Assembly (NCBI RefSeq): GCF_002776525.5
Contig: NC_045441.1
Coordinates: 84,956,918 to 85,020,917, forward strand
Length of the DNA stretch: 64,000 nt
Origin: Piliocolobus tephrosceles
Lineage: Eukaryota > Chordata > Mammalia > Primates > Cercopithecidae
Direction: 5' to 3'
Positions 46,109 through 59,320 of this stretch are shown one piece after another (the first letter of the stretch is position 1; each line of letters opens with the position of its first letter). Below the pieces are notes generated by a model. That model did not search any database, was not told where the DNA came from, and worked only from the letters and a program-made list of their open reading frames with translations. A program made the translations under genes and the position numbers.

Positions 46109-49100
46109 TCAACTCCCACTTATGAGTGAGATCATGAGATATTTGCTTTTCTGTTCCTGTGTTAGTTTGCTGAGAATGATGGTTTCAAGCTTCATCCATG
46201 TCCCTGCAAAGGACGTGAACTCATCCTTTTCTGTAGCTGCATAGTATTCCAAGGTGTGTATGTGCCACACTTTCTTCATCCAGTCTATCATTGACAGGCA
46301 TTTGAGTTGGTTCCAAGTCTTTGCTATTGGGAATAGTGCTGCAATAAACATACGTGTGCATGTGTCTTTGTAGTAGAATGATTTATAATCCTTTGAGTAT
46401 ATACCCAGTAATGGAGTTGCTGGGTCAAATGGTATTTCTGGTTCTACATCCTTGATCTAAATCCCTGTCTTCCACAATGGTTGAACTAAGTTACAATCCC
46501 ACCACGAGTGTAAAAGCATTCCTGTCTCTCACCATCCTCTCCAGCATCTGTTGTTTCCTGACTTTTCAATGATTGCCATTCTAACTGGCATGAGATGATA
46601 TCTCATTGTGGTATGATTGGCATTTATCTAAATGACCAGTGGTGATAAACTTTTTAAAACATATCTGTTGGCTGCATAAATGTCTTATTTTGAGAAGTGT
46701 CTGTTCATATCCTTCACTCACTTTTTGATGGGGTTGTTTGTTTTCTTGTAAATTTGTTTTCTTGTAAATTTGTTTAAGTTATTTGTAGATTCTGGATATT
46801 AGCCCTTTGTTAGATGGATAGATTACAAAAATTTTCTTCCTTTCTGTAGGTTGCCTGTTCACTCTGATGATAGTTTCTTTTGCTGTGCAGAAACTTTCTA
46901 GTATAATTAGATTCCATTTGTCAATTTTGGCTTGTGTTGCTATTGCTTTTGGTGTTTTAGTCATGAAGTCTTTGCCCATGCCTATGTCCTGAATGGTATT
47001 GCCTAGGTTTTCTTCTAGGGTTTTTATGGTTTTCAGTCTTATGTTTAATTCTTTAATCCATCTTGAGTTAATTTTTGTATAAGATTTAAGGAAAAGGTCC
47101 AGTTTCAGTTTTCTGCATATGGCTAGCCAGTTTTCCCAGCTGGAAACTGTCAAGTTTAACAACAATACATTCCCTATTTATTAAATAGGGAATCCTTTCC
47201 CCATTGCTTGTTTTTGTCAGGTTTGTTAAAGATCAGATGGTTGTAGCTGTGTGACATTATTTCTGAGACCTCTGTTCTGTTCCATTGGTCTATATGTCTG
47301 TTTTGGTATGGGTACCATGCTTTTTTTGTTACTATAGCCTTGTAGTATAGTTTGAAGTCAGGTGGCGTGATGCCTCCAGCTTTGTTCTTTTTGCATAGGA
47401 TGGTCTTGGCTTTTCAGGCTCTTTTTTGGTTCCATATTAAGTTTAAAGCAGTTTTTTCCAATTTTGTGAAGAAAGTCAGTGGTAGCTTATGGGGATAACA
47501 TTGAATCTATAAATTACTGTGGGCAGTATGGCCATTTTCATGATGTTGATTCTTCCTATCCATGAGCATGGAATGTTGTTCTATTTGTTTGTGTCCTCTC
47601 TTATTTCCTTGAGCACTGGTTTGTAGTTCTCCCTGAAGAGATTCTTCACATCCTTTGAAAGTTGTATTCCTAGCTATTTTATTCTCTTTGTAGCAATTGT
47701 GAATGGGAGTTCACCCATGATTTGGCTCTCTGTTGGTCTATTATTGGTGTATAGGAATGCTTGTGATTTTTGCACATTGATTTTGTATCCTAAGACTTTG
47801 CTGAAGTTGTTTATCAGCTTAAGGAGATTTTGGACTGACATGGTGGGGTTTTGTAAATATACAATCATGTCATTTGCAAACAGAGAAAACTTGACTTCCT
47901 CTCTTCTTATATGAATACCATTTATTTCTTTCTCTTGCCTGATTGCCCTGTCCAGAACTTCCAATACTATACTGAATAGGAGTAATGAGAGGGCATCCTT
48001 GTCTTGTGCCGGTTTTCAAAGGGACTGCTTCCAACAGTTGTCCATTCAATATGATATTGGCTGTGAGTCTGTCATAAATAGCTCTTATTATTTTGAGATA
48101 CATTCCCTCAATACCTAGTTTATTGAGAGTTTTCAGTGTGAAGGGTGTTGAATTTTATCGAAGGCCTTTTCTGCATCTATTGAGATAATCATGTGGTTTT
48201 TGTCACTGGTTCTGCTTATGTGATGGATTATGTTTATTGATTTGCATTTGTTGAACCAGCCTTTCATCCCAGGGATGAAGCCAACTTGATCTTTGTGGAT
48301 AAGCTTTTCGATATGCTGCTGGCTTTGGTTTGCCAGTACTTTATTGAGGATTTTCGCATCAATGTTAACCAGGGATATCGGCCTGAAATTTTCTTTTTTG
48401 TTGTGTCTCTGCCAGGTTTTGGTATCAAATGATACTGGCCTCATAAAATGAGTTAGGAAGGAGTCCCTCTTTTTCTATTGTTTGGAGTAGTTTCAGAAGG
48501 AATGATACCAGCTCCTCTTTGTACCTCTGGTAGAATTCAGCTGTGAATACATCTGGTCCTGGGATTTTTGGTTAGTAGGCTATTAATTACTGCCTCAATT
48601 TCAGAACTTGTTATTGGTCTATTCAGGGATTCAACTTCTTCCTGGTTTAGTGTTGGGAGGGTGTATATGTCCAGGAGTTTATCCATTTCTTTTAGATTTT
48701 CTAGTTTATTCCTGTGGAGGTGTTGATAGTATTCTCTGGTGGTAGTTTTTATTTCTGTGGGATTAGTGGTGGCATCCCCTTTATCATTTTTTATTGAGTC
48801 TATTTGATTCTTCTATCTTTTCTTCTTTATTAGTCTGGCTAGCAGTCCATTTATTCTGTTGATCTTTTCAAAAAAACAGCTCCTGGATTCATTGACTTTT
48901 TTGAAGTTTTTTTGTGTGTCTTTACCTCCTTCAGTTCTGCTCTGATCTTAGTTATTTCTTGTCTTCTGCTAGCTTTTGAATTTGTTTGCTCTTGCTTCTC
49001 TAGTTCTTTTCATTGTGATGTTAGGGTGTCGATTTTAGATCTTTCCTGCTTTCTCCTGTGAGCATTTAGTGCTATAAATTTCCCTCTAAACACTGCTTTA

Positions 49101-49955
49101 ACTGATACATTGTGTCTTTGTTCTCATTGGTTTCATACAACTTATTTATTTCTGCTGTAATTTCATTATTTACCCAGTAGTCATTCAGGAGCAAACTGTT
49201 CATTTTTCATAAAGTTGTGTGGTTTTGAGTGAGTTTCTTAATCCTGAGTTCTAATTTGATTGCACTGTGGTCTGAGAGACTGTTTGTTATGATTTTCGTT
49301 CTTTTGCGTTTGCTGAGGAGTGTTTTACTTCCTATAATGTGGTCAATTTTAGAATAAGTGGAACGTGGTGCTGAAAAAAATGTATATTATGTCATTTTGG
49401 GGTGGAGAGTTCTGTAGATGTCTATTAGGTCTGCTTGGTGCAGAGCTGAGTTCAAGTCCTGAATATCCTTGTTAATTTTCTGTCTCATTGATCTGTTTAA
49501 TACTGACAGTGGGGTATTAAAGTCTCCCACTATTATTGTGTAGGAGTCTAAGTGTCTTTGTAGGTCTCTAAGAACTTACTTTATGAATATGGATGCTCCT
49601 GTATTGGGTGCATATATATTTAGGGTAGTTAGCTCTTCCTGTTACATTGATCCCTCTACCATTATGTAATGCCCTTCTTTGTCTCTTTTGATCTTTGTTG
49701 GTTTAAAGTCTGTTTTATCAGAGACTAGGATTGCAACCCGTGCTTTTTTTGCTCTCCATTTGCTTGGTAAATATTCCTCCATCCCTTTATTTTGAGCCTG
49801 TGTATGTCTTTGCATGTGAGATGGAGCTCCTGAATACAGAATACTGATGGGTCTTGACCATTTATCCAATTTGCCAGTCTGTTATTTTTAATTGGGGCGC
49901 TTAGCCCATTTACATTTAAGGTTAATATTGTTATGTGTGAATTTAATCTTGTCAT
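46109..49955 (-). pseudogene. LINE-1 ORF2, decayed
   Basis: The endonuclease N-terminus is readable from 49955 (ITILTLNVNGLSAPIKNNR), RT pieces at 48444-47674 ([16 protein letters not shown]), and the cysteine-rich C-terminal part ends at 46109. Frames change several times. Confidence 0.82.
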
Positions 49956-50039
49956 TATGATGTTAGTTGGTTGTTTTGCCCATTAGTTAATGCAGTTTCT
50001 TCATAGTGTTGATATTCTTTACAATTTGACATGTTTTTG

Positions 50040-51046
50040 CAGTGGCTGATACTGGCTGTTCCTTTCCAGGTTTAGTGCTTCCTTCAGGAGCTCTTGTGAG
50101 GCATACCTGATGGTAACAAAACCTCTCAGCATTTGCTTCTCTGTAAAGCATTTTATTTCTCCTTCGTTTATGAAGTTTAGTGTGGCTGGATATGAAATTC
50201 TGGGTTGAAAATTCTTTTCTTTAAGAATGTCGAATATTGGCCCCCACTCTCTTCTGGCTTGTAGAGTTTCTGCTTAGAGATCTGCTGTTAGTCTGATAGA
50301 CTTCCCTTTGTGGGTAACTTAACCTTTCTCTTTGGCTGCCCTTAACATTTTTTCCTTCACTTTAAACTTGGTGAATCTGATGATTATGTGTCTTGGGGTT
50401 GCTCTTCTTGAGGAGTATCTTTGTGATGTTCTCTATATTTCCTGGGTTTGAATGTTGGCCTGTCTTTCTAGGTTGGGGAAGTTCTTCTGGATAATATCCT
50501 GAAGAGTGTTTTCCAACTTGGTTCCATTCTCCACATCACTTTCAGGTACACCAATCAAACATAGGTTTGGTCTTTTCACATAGTCCCACATTTTTTGGAG
50601 CCTTTGTTCATTTATTTTTACTTTTATTTTTTCTCTAAACTTGTCTTCACGCTTTATTTCATTAAATTGATCTTCAGTCTCTGATATCCTTTCTTCCACT
50701 TGATCAATTTGGCTATTGATACTTGTGTATGTTTCACAAAGTTTTCATGCCGTGTTTTTCTGCTCCACCAGGTCATTTGTGTTCTTCTCTAAACTGGTTA
50801 TTCTAGTTAGCAATTCCTCTCTCCTTTTTTCAAGGTTTTAGCTTCCTTGCATTGGGTTCGAACATGCTGCTTTAACTTGAAGGAATTTGTTATTTCCCAC
50901 TTTCTGAAGCCTACTTCTGTCAATTCGTCGAACTCATTCTCCATCCTGTTTTGTTCCCTTGCTGGCAAAGTGTTGTGATCCTTTGGAGGAGAAGAGGCAT
51001 TCTGGTGTTTGGAATTTTCAGACTTTTTGTGCTGGTTTTTCCTCAT
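50040..51046 (-). pseudogene. LINE-1 ORF1, decayed
   Basis: The N-terminus starts MRKNQHKKSENSKHQNASS at 51046. A central piece lies at 50699-50433 (VPESDVENGTKLENTLQDI). Several breaks occur between and after. Confidence 0.8.
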
Positions 51047-52376
51047 CTTTGTAGATTTATCTACCTTTGGCCTTTGATGTTGGTGAGGTTCAGATGGAGT
51101 TTCTGTGTGAATGTCCTTTTGGTTAATGTTGATGCTATTACTGTCTGTTTGCTAGTTTTTCTTCTAACAGGCCCCTCTGCTGCAGGTCTGCTGGAGTTTG
51201 CTAGAGGTCCAGTCCATACTGTGTTTGCCTGTATCACCAGCAGAGGCTACACAACAGCAAAGATTGTTGCCTGTTCCTTCCTCTGGAAGCTTCATCCCAG
51301 GGGGCACCCACAGATGCCATCTGGAGCTCTCCTGTATGAGGTGTCTGTTGGCCTCTGCTGGCAGGTGTCTCCCAGTCAGTAGGCACGGGAGTCAGGGTCC
51401 CACTTGAGGAAGCAGTCTCTCCCTTAGCAGAGGTCAAGAGATGTGCTGGGAGATCCGCTGCTCTTTTCAGAGCCGACAGACAGGAATGTTTACGTCTGCT
51501 GAAGCTGCGCCCACAGTCACCCCTTCCCCCAAGTGCTCTGTCCCAGGGAGATGGGAGTTTGATCTGTAAGCCCTTGAATGGGGCTCCTGCTTTTTTTTCA
51601 CAGATTCCCTGCCCAGAGAGGAGGTATCTAGAAGAGGCAGTCTGGCCACCGTGGCTTTGCCGAGCTGTGGTGGGCTCCACCTAGTTTGAACTTCCTGGCA
51701 GCTTTGTTTACACTGTGAGGGGAAAACCCCTTACTCAAGCCTCAGTAATGGCAGATGCTTCTCCCCCAACCAAGTTTGAATGTCCCAGGTCGACTGCAGA
51801 CTACTGTGCTGGCAGTGAGAATTTGAAGCCAGTGGGTCTTAGCTTGCTGGGCCCCATGGGGGTGGGATCCACTGAGTTAGACCACTTGGCTCCCTGGCCC
51901 TCTTTCCAGGGGAGTGAATGGTTCTGTCTTGCTGGTGTTCCAGGTGCCACTGGGATATGAAAAAAAAAACTCCTGCAGCTAGCTCGGTGTCTGCCCAAAT
52001 GGCCGCCCAGTTTTGTGCTGGTAACCCAGGGCCATGTTGGCATAGGCACCCGAGAGAATCTCCTGGTCAGCAGGTTGTGAAGGCTGTGGGAGAAGCATCT
52101 GAGCTGGAGTGCACTGTTCCTTATGGCACGGTTCCTTCTGGCTTCCCTTGGCTAGAGGAGAGATTTCCCCAACCCCTTGTGCTTCCTGGGTGAGGCAACA
52201 CTCCACCCTGCTTTGGCTCGCCCTCCTGCTCTGCACCCACTGTCTAACTATTCCCAATGAGATGACCTGGGTACCTCAGTTGGAAATGCAGAAATCACCC
52301 ATCTTCTGTGTTGATCTTGCTGGGAGCTGCAGACTGGAGTTGTTCCTATTTGGCCATCTTGCCAGCCACCAAGACT

Positions 52377-52390
52377 GAGGGTGGCTTTCT
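52377..52390. repeat. L1 target-site duplication, right copy
   Basis: Second copy of the 14 bp sequence at 45873-45886. Confidence 0.95.
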
Positions 52391-53525
52391 AAATAGGAGA
52401 GATATGCCTTTCTGTTTATAAAAGGAAATAAGGCTTCTTCTGAATATTTTGTGGATGCCTCTCTCTAATTCAAATTTCTCTGTAATTTTAAAGTTAGAAA
52501 ATGATTTCAGAAGGAAAAGAGTCACTGACTTTTGCAAAAATGTTTTCAAGTTCATCTTTGACGAAGGATTCCTCAAATTAGCACCTTTCTCATCAAAGAA
52601 TAATAGTAAAAAAAAAAAGTCATAGAAATCATTTCTGGCAATTTAGTCTTGTTTTTGTACAGGGGCATTAAGTTCATAATTGTTGGTTTCAGTAGAGGAG
52701 TTAATGGAAGACAAACACTTTTTTTAGAGGAAAATCTTTTTTACGATATAATAAAACAAGGCCAAACAAACAAAAATCTCTACAAGTATAGAGCTCCACA
52801 GGTAAAACATGCAGACAGATGCAGCTGCCTCAACTGGCTCGGGTTCTAAGAGTGGGGCATTAGGACACCTCGCCCTCCATAATAGCAAGTGGTTTCATTT
52901 AAAAAGATTCCCAGATGAAAGCTGGAGGATTCCGAGGAAGGATGAGATGAAATAACAAGTCCTGTGACCTGAACCAACTCTGTAGAGCACCTTAAATTAT
53001 GGAAACTTCATCTTCTGGTCCCAATCTTCCAGGTCTGACCCTTCAGTGTCCAAATAACAACCAACGCCTGCCTGGTAGGGACACGTGGGCAGCAACATGG
53101 AGTGATAGTGCACAAGTACACTGGACACTGGAGAGCAGACACTGGGCGGTAGTCTTTAGGCTCAGCCTGTCACACATGTGCATTCTCAGAGCTCCCCAGA
53201 CAGCACCCTGCTGCTTTAAGACAAACACGTCTTAGCAGTTCTGGGTAACAGATGGAGGGTAATGTAGAGTATATTTGAAATTGAACGTCTAGAAAATGTC
53301 AATAAAAGCATTACTGCCTCAACTATTCTCTCAATATATCCTTTTAAATCAAATGTTACATTTCCAAATCAAATTTCACACAATTACAACATTTGACTCT
53401 TGGAAGTGTCTTTAGCAAACATTTCTGGTCTCCTTATTTTGCAAATGAGGAAAAAGTCTCAAAGAGAAGGGTTTGGCCTACATTCTGCCTCTAATTACTG
53501 GCTGCTTTAGTTAATGTCTCTAGAG
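52391..53525. other. Unique DNA
   Basis: No gene recognised. Short open frames (for example 52999-53235) have no known domain. Confidence 0.55.
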
Positions 53526-53703
53526 CAGTGGTTCCTAAATATTTAAGCGCAATAGAATCACCTGTAGGGCTCGTTAAAAATGCAGACTGCCAGGCCCCAA
53601 CCCCAGAGTTTCTGGTTTAGTAGGTTTTGTTTAAGAATGAAGAATTTGCATCCAAGGCAATGCTGATGCTGTAGGTCTGGGGTCCCCAGTTTGAGAACTG
53701 CTG
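53526..53703 (+). mobile_element. MER5A hAT element
   Basis: From AGCAGTGGTTCCTAAATATT to GTTTGAGAACTGCTG with the near-palindromic ends of MER5A (CAGTGGTTC... / ...GAACTGCTG). Confidence 0.75.
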
Positions 53704-53893
53704 TCCCAGAAATTGCAAGCATTTAGAAAAAGAAAATGGAAATTAAAGCTTTAGATTTTTTATTGTGTTGGATAGTCTCTTTGGGTTATAAGGACAGAAA
53801 CTGGTAAGTTAACTTAGTTAATAAAAGCCTTTTGTGAAGCTGTAGAATATTGTATGAACTTAAGATATTTTGAGGCTATAAGTAGACATTTCC

Positions 53894-53990
53894 TTTTTTT
53901 TTTTTTTTTTTATATGACTGTCTCACCATGTTGCCCAGGTTGGTCTTGAACTCCTAGGCTCAAACAGTCTTCTCATCTCAGCCATTGAGA
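53894..53990 (-). mobile_element. Partial Alu
   Basis: Poly-T followed by CACCATGTTGCCCAGGTTGG and CTTGAACTCCTAGGCTCAAA. Only a middle piece of an antisense Alu remains. Confidence 0.75.
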
Positions 53991-54257
53991 TATTTTTAAA
54001 AGTCAGAGGATGTGAACACAAAGACAGCACTGGAAAAACAAGTACTGTAGCTCAGCTAGGCTTCAAAATGTACTGTAGTTTAGAGCATAAAGTTTAATCA
54101 TTCAGAATCCAATGAATGATTTAGTTGACACTTTGCTCCCAGTGAATGAATAAAATGTGTTTGCCATAATGAAATGGAAACTTTGACTACACAGTGAAGC
54201 CACCTGGGAAACTTAAACAAACAAACAGAGAAAAACAACCTGAAGCCTAGATTCCAC

Positions 54258-54352
54258 ACCAGTGGTTCTGAAATAATTGATTTGTTGTATGGCCTGGACT
54301 TTGGTATTTTTTAAAGCTCCCCAGGTGATTTTAATGTGCTTCACCATTAAGG
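54258..54352. mobile_element. Possible MER5A fragment
   Basis: CCAGTGGTTCTGAAATAATT at the left and AAAGCTCCCCAGGTGATTTT at the right resemble the ends of a MER5-type element with much of the middle lost. Confidence 0.5.
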
Positions 54353-54379
54353 TGACTCATTGCCTCTCTCTCATTCTGT

Positions 54380-55010
54380 GACACCCCAAAAGAATACAAT
54401 AATTCTCCAGTAACAGAGTCCAATGAAAAAGAAATTCATGAAATGCCTAAGAAAGAATCCAAAATAATGATATTAAAGAAGGTCAGTGAGATATGAGCAC
54501 ACAGATAAATAATACAAAGAAATCAGAAAAACAAGTCAGAATATAAAGAAGAATCTAACCAGAGAGATAGATATATAACAAAAAAGAACCAAACAGAAAT
54601 CCTGAAACTAAATAATTTAATGAAATAAATAAAAAATACATTTATTTGATTCAGAAATGTAATCTCTGATTTGAAAGGATATATTAAGAGAATGATTGAG
54701 GCACTAATGCTTTCATTGACATTTTTTAAATGTTCTTAATAAAGAACTTCAGAAATAGACTAGCTCAAACAAGAAAAAATTTCAGAATTTGAAGACGGTT
54801 CTTTTGAAATAACCCAGTCCGACAGAAAAAAAAAGAAATAAAGAATAAAAGAGAGGTGAAGATTGCAAAATTACCTATTGGTACAATGTTCACTATTTGA
54901 GTGATGGGTACACCAGAAGCCTGGTCCCCACCATTATGCAATATATCCATGTAACAAAGGTGCACATGTATGTCTTGAATCTATAAAAATTTTAAAAATT
55001 AAAAAAAACA
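54380..55010 (+). mobile_element. Internally deleted LINE-1 relic
   Basis: Sense-strand ORF1-like sequence (about 54590-54855, with TTTTGAAATAACCCAGTC) jumps directly into an L1 3'UTR (GTGATGGGTACACCAGAAGC, then an A-rich tail near 55000). ORF2 is absent, so several kilobases are missing. Confidence 0.65.
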
Positions 55011-55094
55011 TGCTTACATTTGCCTTTTGTAGTTGCATATGTAAAACCACGTTATATGAAGAAATATAGACAGAAACGTGTTTTAACAACATTC

Positions 55095-56221
55095 TCTTTT
55101 TAAATACTTTTTAAACTTTTATTTTAGTTTCGGGGTACACGTGCAGTTTTGTTACATAGGTAAACTGCATATCACAGGGGTTTGGTGTGCAGATAATTAC
55201 ATCACTCATGTAGTAAGCATAGTACCCGATAGGTATTTTATCTGATCCTCTCCTTCCTCCTTCCCTCTACCCTCAAGTAGGCCCCAGTGTCTATTGTTCC
55301 CTCCTAGCATAAGTGTGTTCTTATTGTTTAGCTTCCACTTATAAAGGAGAACATGTGGCATTTGTTTTTCTGCTCCTGTTTCAGTCTGCTTAGGATAATG
55401 GCCTCCAGCTCTATCCATGTTACTGCAAAGGACATGATCTCATTCTTTTTATGACTGCATAGTATTCCATGGTGTATATATACCATATTTACTTTATGCA
55501 GTATACTGTTGATGGGCATTTAGGTTGATTTTATGTCTTTGCTACTGTGAACAGGGCTGCAATAAACATACATATGCATGTGTCTTTATGGTAGAACAAT
55601 TTATATTCCTTTGAGTATATACTCAATAATGGGATTGCTGGGTCGAATGGTAATTATGTTTTTAGCTCTTTGAGAAATTGCCACACTGCTTTCCACAATG
55701 GCTGAACTAATTTACCCTCTCACCAGCAGTCTATAAGCTTTTCATTTTTTTCCACAACATTGCGAGCATCTGTTATTTTTTGACTTCTTATTGATAGTCA
55801 TTCTGGCTGGTGTGAGATGGTTATCTCATTGTGGTTTTGATTTGCATTTGTGTAATGATTAGCAATGTTGAATATTCTTTCATATGCTTGCTGGCCACAT
55901 GTATGTCTTCTTTTGAAAAGTGTCTGTTCATGTTCTTTACCTACTTTTTAATGGAGTTGGATGTTTTTTGCTTATAAATCTCTTTAACTTCCTTACAAAT
56001 TCTGAATATTAGCCTTTTATCATATGTCTATCTTGCAAATATTTTCTCCCATTCTGTAGGTTGTCTGTTTGCTCTGTCAATAGTTTATTTTGCTGTGCAG
56101 AAGCTTTTTCATTTAATGAGCTCCCATTTGTCAATTTCTGTTTTTGTTGCAATTGCTTTTGTTTTCTTCATTATGAAATCTTGGACAAGTTCTATGTCCA
56201 GAATGGTATTTCCTAGGTTAT
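55095..56221 (-). mobile_element. Third antisense LINE-1, segment 1 (3' end)
   Basis: 3'UTR and ORF2 C-terminal part of an older primate L1. It is interrupted at 56222 by a MaLR provirus and resumes at 58522. Confidence 0.88.
56217..56221. repeat. MaLR target-site duplication GTTAT, left copy
   Basis: GTTAT here and at 58517-58521 flank the MaLR element. The L1 reads through once the insert is ignored. Confidence 0.85.
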
Positions 56222-56581
56222 TGACATGGTTTGGCTCTGTGTTTCTATCCAAATCTCATCTTGAATTGTACTTCCATATTTCTGGGTATTGTGGGAGGTA
56301 CCTTGTGGGAGATAATTGAATCATGGGGGTGGTTTCTCCCAAACTGTTCTCATGATAGTGAATAAGTCTCTCGAGATCTAATGGTTTTATAGGGGAAATC
56401 CCTTTCCCTTGGCTCTCATTCTGTCTCTTGCTGCTGACATGTAAGAAGTGTCTTTTGCCTTCCACCATGATTGTGAGGCCTTCCCAGTCACATGAAACTG
56501 TAATCCATTAAAGCTCTTTCTTTTGTAAATTGCCCAGTCTCAGGTATGTCTTTATTAGCAGCATGTAAATGGACTAATACA
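56222..56581 (+). repeat. MaLR 5' LTR
   Basis: Starts TGACATGGTTTGGCTCTGTG and ends GGACTAATACA, typical MST/THE1 termini. ATTAAA near 56508 is the poly(A) signal. Confidence 0.9.
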
Positions 56582-58158
56582 GTAAATTGGTACCAGGAGT
56601 GAGGCACTGCTGAAAAGATACCTGAAAATGTGGAAGTGACTTTGGAACTGGGTAACAGGCCAAGGTTGGAACAGTTTGGAGGACTCGGAAGAAGACAGGA
56701 AAATGTGGGAAAGTTTGGAACTTTCTAGGGACTTGTTGAATGGCTCTGCCCAAAATGCTGATAGTGATATGGACAATAAGATCCAGGCTGAGGTGGTCTC
56801 AGGTGGAGATGAGGAACTTGTTGGGAACTGGAGCAAAGGTGACTCTTGTTATGTTTTAGCAAAGAGATTGGGCAGCATTTTGCCCCTGCCCTAGAGATTT
56901 GTGGAACTTTGAACTTGGGATAGATGATTTAGGGTATCTGGCAGAAGAAATTTCTAAGCAGCAAAGCATTCAAGAGGTGACTTGGCTACTGTTAAAGGCT
57001 TTCAGTTTTAAAAGAGAAATAGAACATAAAAGTTTGGAAAATTCCCAACCTGAAAATGTGATAGAAAAGAAAATCCCATTTTCTGGGGAGAAATTCAAGC
57101 CAGCTGCAGAAATTTGCAAAAGTAACGAGGAGCCTAATGTTAATCCCCAAGACAATGGGAAAAATATCTCCAGGGTATGTCAGAGGTCTTCACAGCAGCG
57201 CCCCCCATCACAGGCCCAGAGACCTAAGAGGAAAAGATGGTTTCATGGGCTGAACCCTGGACTCCCTGCTCTGTGCAGCCTAGGGACTTGACACCCCGTG
57301 TTCCAGCCACTTCGACCATGGCTAAAAGGGACCAAAGTACAGCTCAGCCTGCTGCTTCAGAGGGTGGAAGCCCCAAGCTTTGGCAGCTTTCATGTGGTGT
57401 TGAGCCTGTGGGTGCACAAAAGTCAATAATTGAGGTTTGGGAACCTCTGCCTATATTTCAGAGGATGTATGGAAACACCTGAATGCCTAGAGAGAAGTTT
57501 GCTGCAAGGCTGGGGCCCTCATGCAGAAGCTCTGCTAGGGCAGTGCAGAAGGGAAATGTGGGGTTGAAGCCCCCACACAGAGTTCCTACTATGGCACTAC
57601 CTAGTGGAACTGTGAGAAGAGGGCCACCGTCTTCCAGGCCTCAGAATGGTAGGTCCACTGACAGCTTGCACCATTTGCCTGGAAAAGCCACAGACATTCA
57701 ATGCCAGCTTGTAAAAGCAGCCAAGAGGGGACTCTAACATGCAAAGCCACAGCGTTGGAGCTGCCCAAGACCATGGGAGTCCACCTCTTGCATCAGCATG
57801 ACCTGGATGTGAGATATGGACTCAAAGGACAACATTTTGGAGCTTTAAGATTTTACTGCCCTGCTGGATTTCAGACTTGCATGGGGCCTGTAACCTCTTT
57901 GTTTTGGTCAATTTCTCCCAATTGGAACAGCTGTATTAACCCAATGTCTGTACCTTCATTGTATCTAGGAAGTAACTAACTTGCTTTTGATTTTACAGAC
58001 TCATAGATGGAAGGAACATGCTTTGTCTCAGATGAGACTGTGGACTATGGACTTTGGAGTTAATGCTGAAATGAGTTAAGACTCTAGGGGACTGTTGGGA
58101 AGGCATGATTGGTTTTGAAATGTGAGGACATGAGATTTGGGAGGAGTCAGGGGTGAAA
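56582..58158 (+). pseudogene. MaLR internal region with decayed gag-like frames
   Basis: Begins GTAAATTGGTACCAGGAGTG, the usual start of the MST/THE1 internal part. Open pieces at 56676-56894 and 56899-57291 are in different frames and fit the degenerate gag-like frame of MaLRs. The rest (57300-58158) has short frames only. No protease or RT. Confidence 0.75.
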
Positions 58159-58516
58159 TGATATGATTTGGCTCTGTGTCCCCATCCAAATATCAACTTG
58201 AATTCCCATAATTCCCACATGTTGTGGGAGGGACTCAGTGGGGGATAATTGAATCAGGGGAATAGTTTATCCCATACTGTTCTCATGGTAGTGAATAACT
58301 CTCATGAGATCTAATGGTTTTGTAAGGGGACACCCCTTTCACTTGGCTCTCATTCTGTCTCTTGCTGCTGCCGTGTAAGAAGTTCCTTTTACCTTCTGCC
58401 ATGACTTTGAGGCCTCCCAAGCCACATGGAACTATATGTCTATTTAAGCTCTTTCTTTTGTAAATTGCCCAGTCTTGGGGATGCCTTTATCAGCAGCATG
58501 AAAATGGACTAATACA
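58159..58516 (+). repeat. MaLR 3' LTR
   Basis: Starts TGATATGATTTGGCTCTGTG and ends GGACTAATACA. Clearly homologous to 56222-56581 but with many differences, so the insertion is old. Confidence 0.9.
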
Positions 58517-58521
58517 GTTAT
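58517..58521. repeat. MaLR target-site duplication GTTAT, right copy
   Basis: Matches 56217-56221. Confidence 0.85.
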
Positions 58522-59320
58522 CTTCTAGAAATTTTTTAAATGATTTTAGCTTTTATATTTAAGTCTTAAGTCCATCTTGAGCTGATTTTTGTATGCGGTT
58601 TAAAGTAAGGGTCCAATTTCAATTTTCTTCATATGGCTAGCCAGTGATCCCAGCACCATTTGTTGAATGAGGTATCTTTTCCCTATTGCTTGTTTTTGTC
58701 AACTTTGTCAAAGATAAGATGATTGTAGGTGTGCGGCATTATTTCTGAGATCTCTATTCTGTTCCATTGGTCTATGTGTCTGTATTTGTATCAGTACTAT
58801 GCTGTTTAGGTTACTGTAGCTCTGTAGTATAGTTTGAAGTTGGGTAATGTAACACTTCCTGCTTTTTCCTTTTTATTTAGAATTGCTCTTTTTAGGTTCC
58901 ATGTAAAATTTAAAATCTTTTTTTCTAATTCTATGAATAATATCATTGGTAGTTTAAAAGGAATAGCACTGAATTTGTGAATCACTTTGGGCAGTATGGC
59001 TGTTTTAACAATGTTGATTCTTCCTAACCATGAGCATGGAATGTTTTTTCATTTGTTTGTGTTGTGTCTGGTTTCTGTGAGCAGTGTTTTATAACTATTG
59101 TTGTAGAGATCATTCACTTTCCTGGTTAGCTGTATTCTTAGGTTTGTGCTTTTTGCTTTTTGTTTTTCATGGCAGTTGTGAATGGAATTGCAATCTTGAT
59201 TTGGCTCTCAGCTTGGATGTTGTTTGTGTATAGGAATGTTACTGATGTTTGAATGTTGATTTTGCTTCCTAAAACTTTGCTAAAGTTGTTTATCAGATCA
59301 AGAAGCCTTTGGGAAGAGAC
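58522..59320 (-). mobile_element. Third antisense LINE-1, segment 2 (ORF2)
   Basis: ORF2 RT region, antisense, continuing from 56221 and interrupted again at 59321 by an ERV LTR. Confidence 0.87.

Larger units (their letters stand above)
45887..52376 (-). mobile_element. Full-length LINE-1 (L1PA-type), broken ORFs
   Basis: A 6.49 kb antisense L1 with a T-rich tail complement at the left (45887-45912) and a complete 5'UTR at the right, starting on the minus strand GGTGGCTGGCAAGATGGCC. The perfect 14 bp target duplication confirms both ends. ORF1 starts at about 51046 and ORF2 at about 49955; both are interrupted many times. The terminal ORF2 piece (46351-46109) is still open. Stops and frameshifts mean it is inactive. 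Confidence 0.96.
56222..58516 (+). mobile_element. Complete MaLR provirus (MSTA/THE1-like)
   Basis: A 2.3 kb element: 5' LTR 56222-56581, internal region 56582-58158, 3' LTR 58159-58516, flanked by GTTAT. MaLRs are non-autonomous ERV3/ERVL-related elements without pol. It is inserted in the antisense L1 in the opposite orientation. Confidence 0.9.
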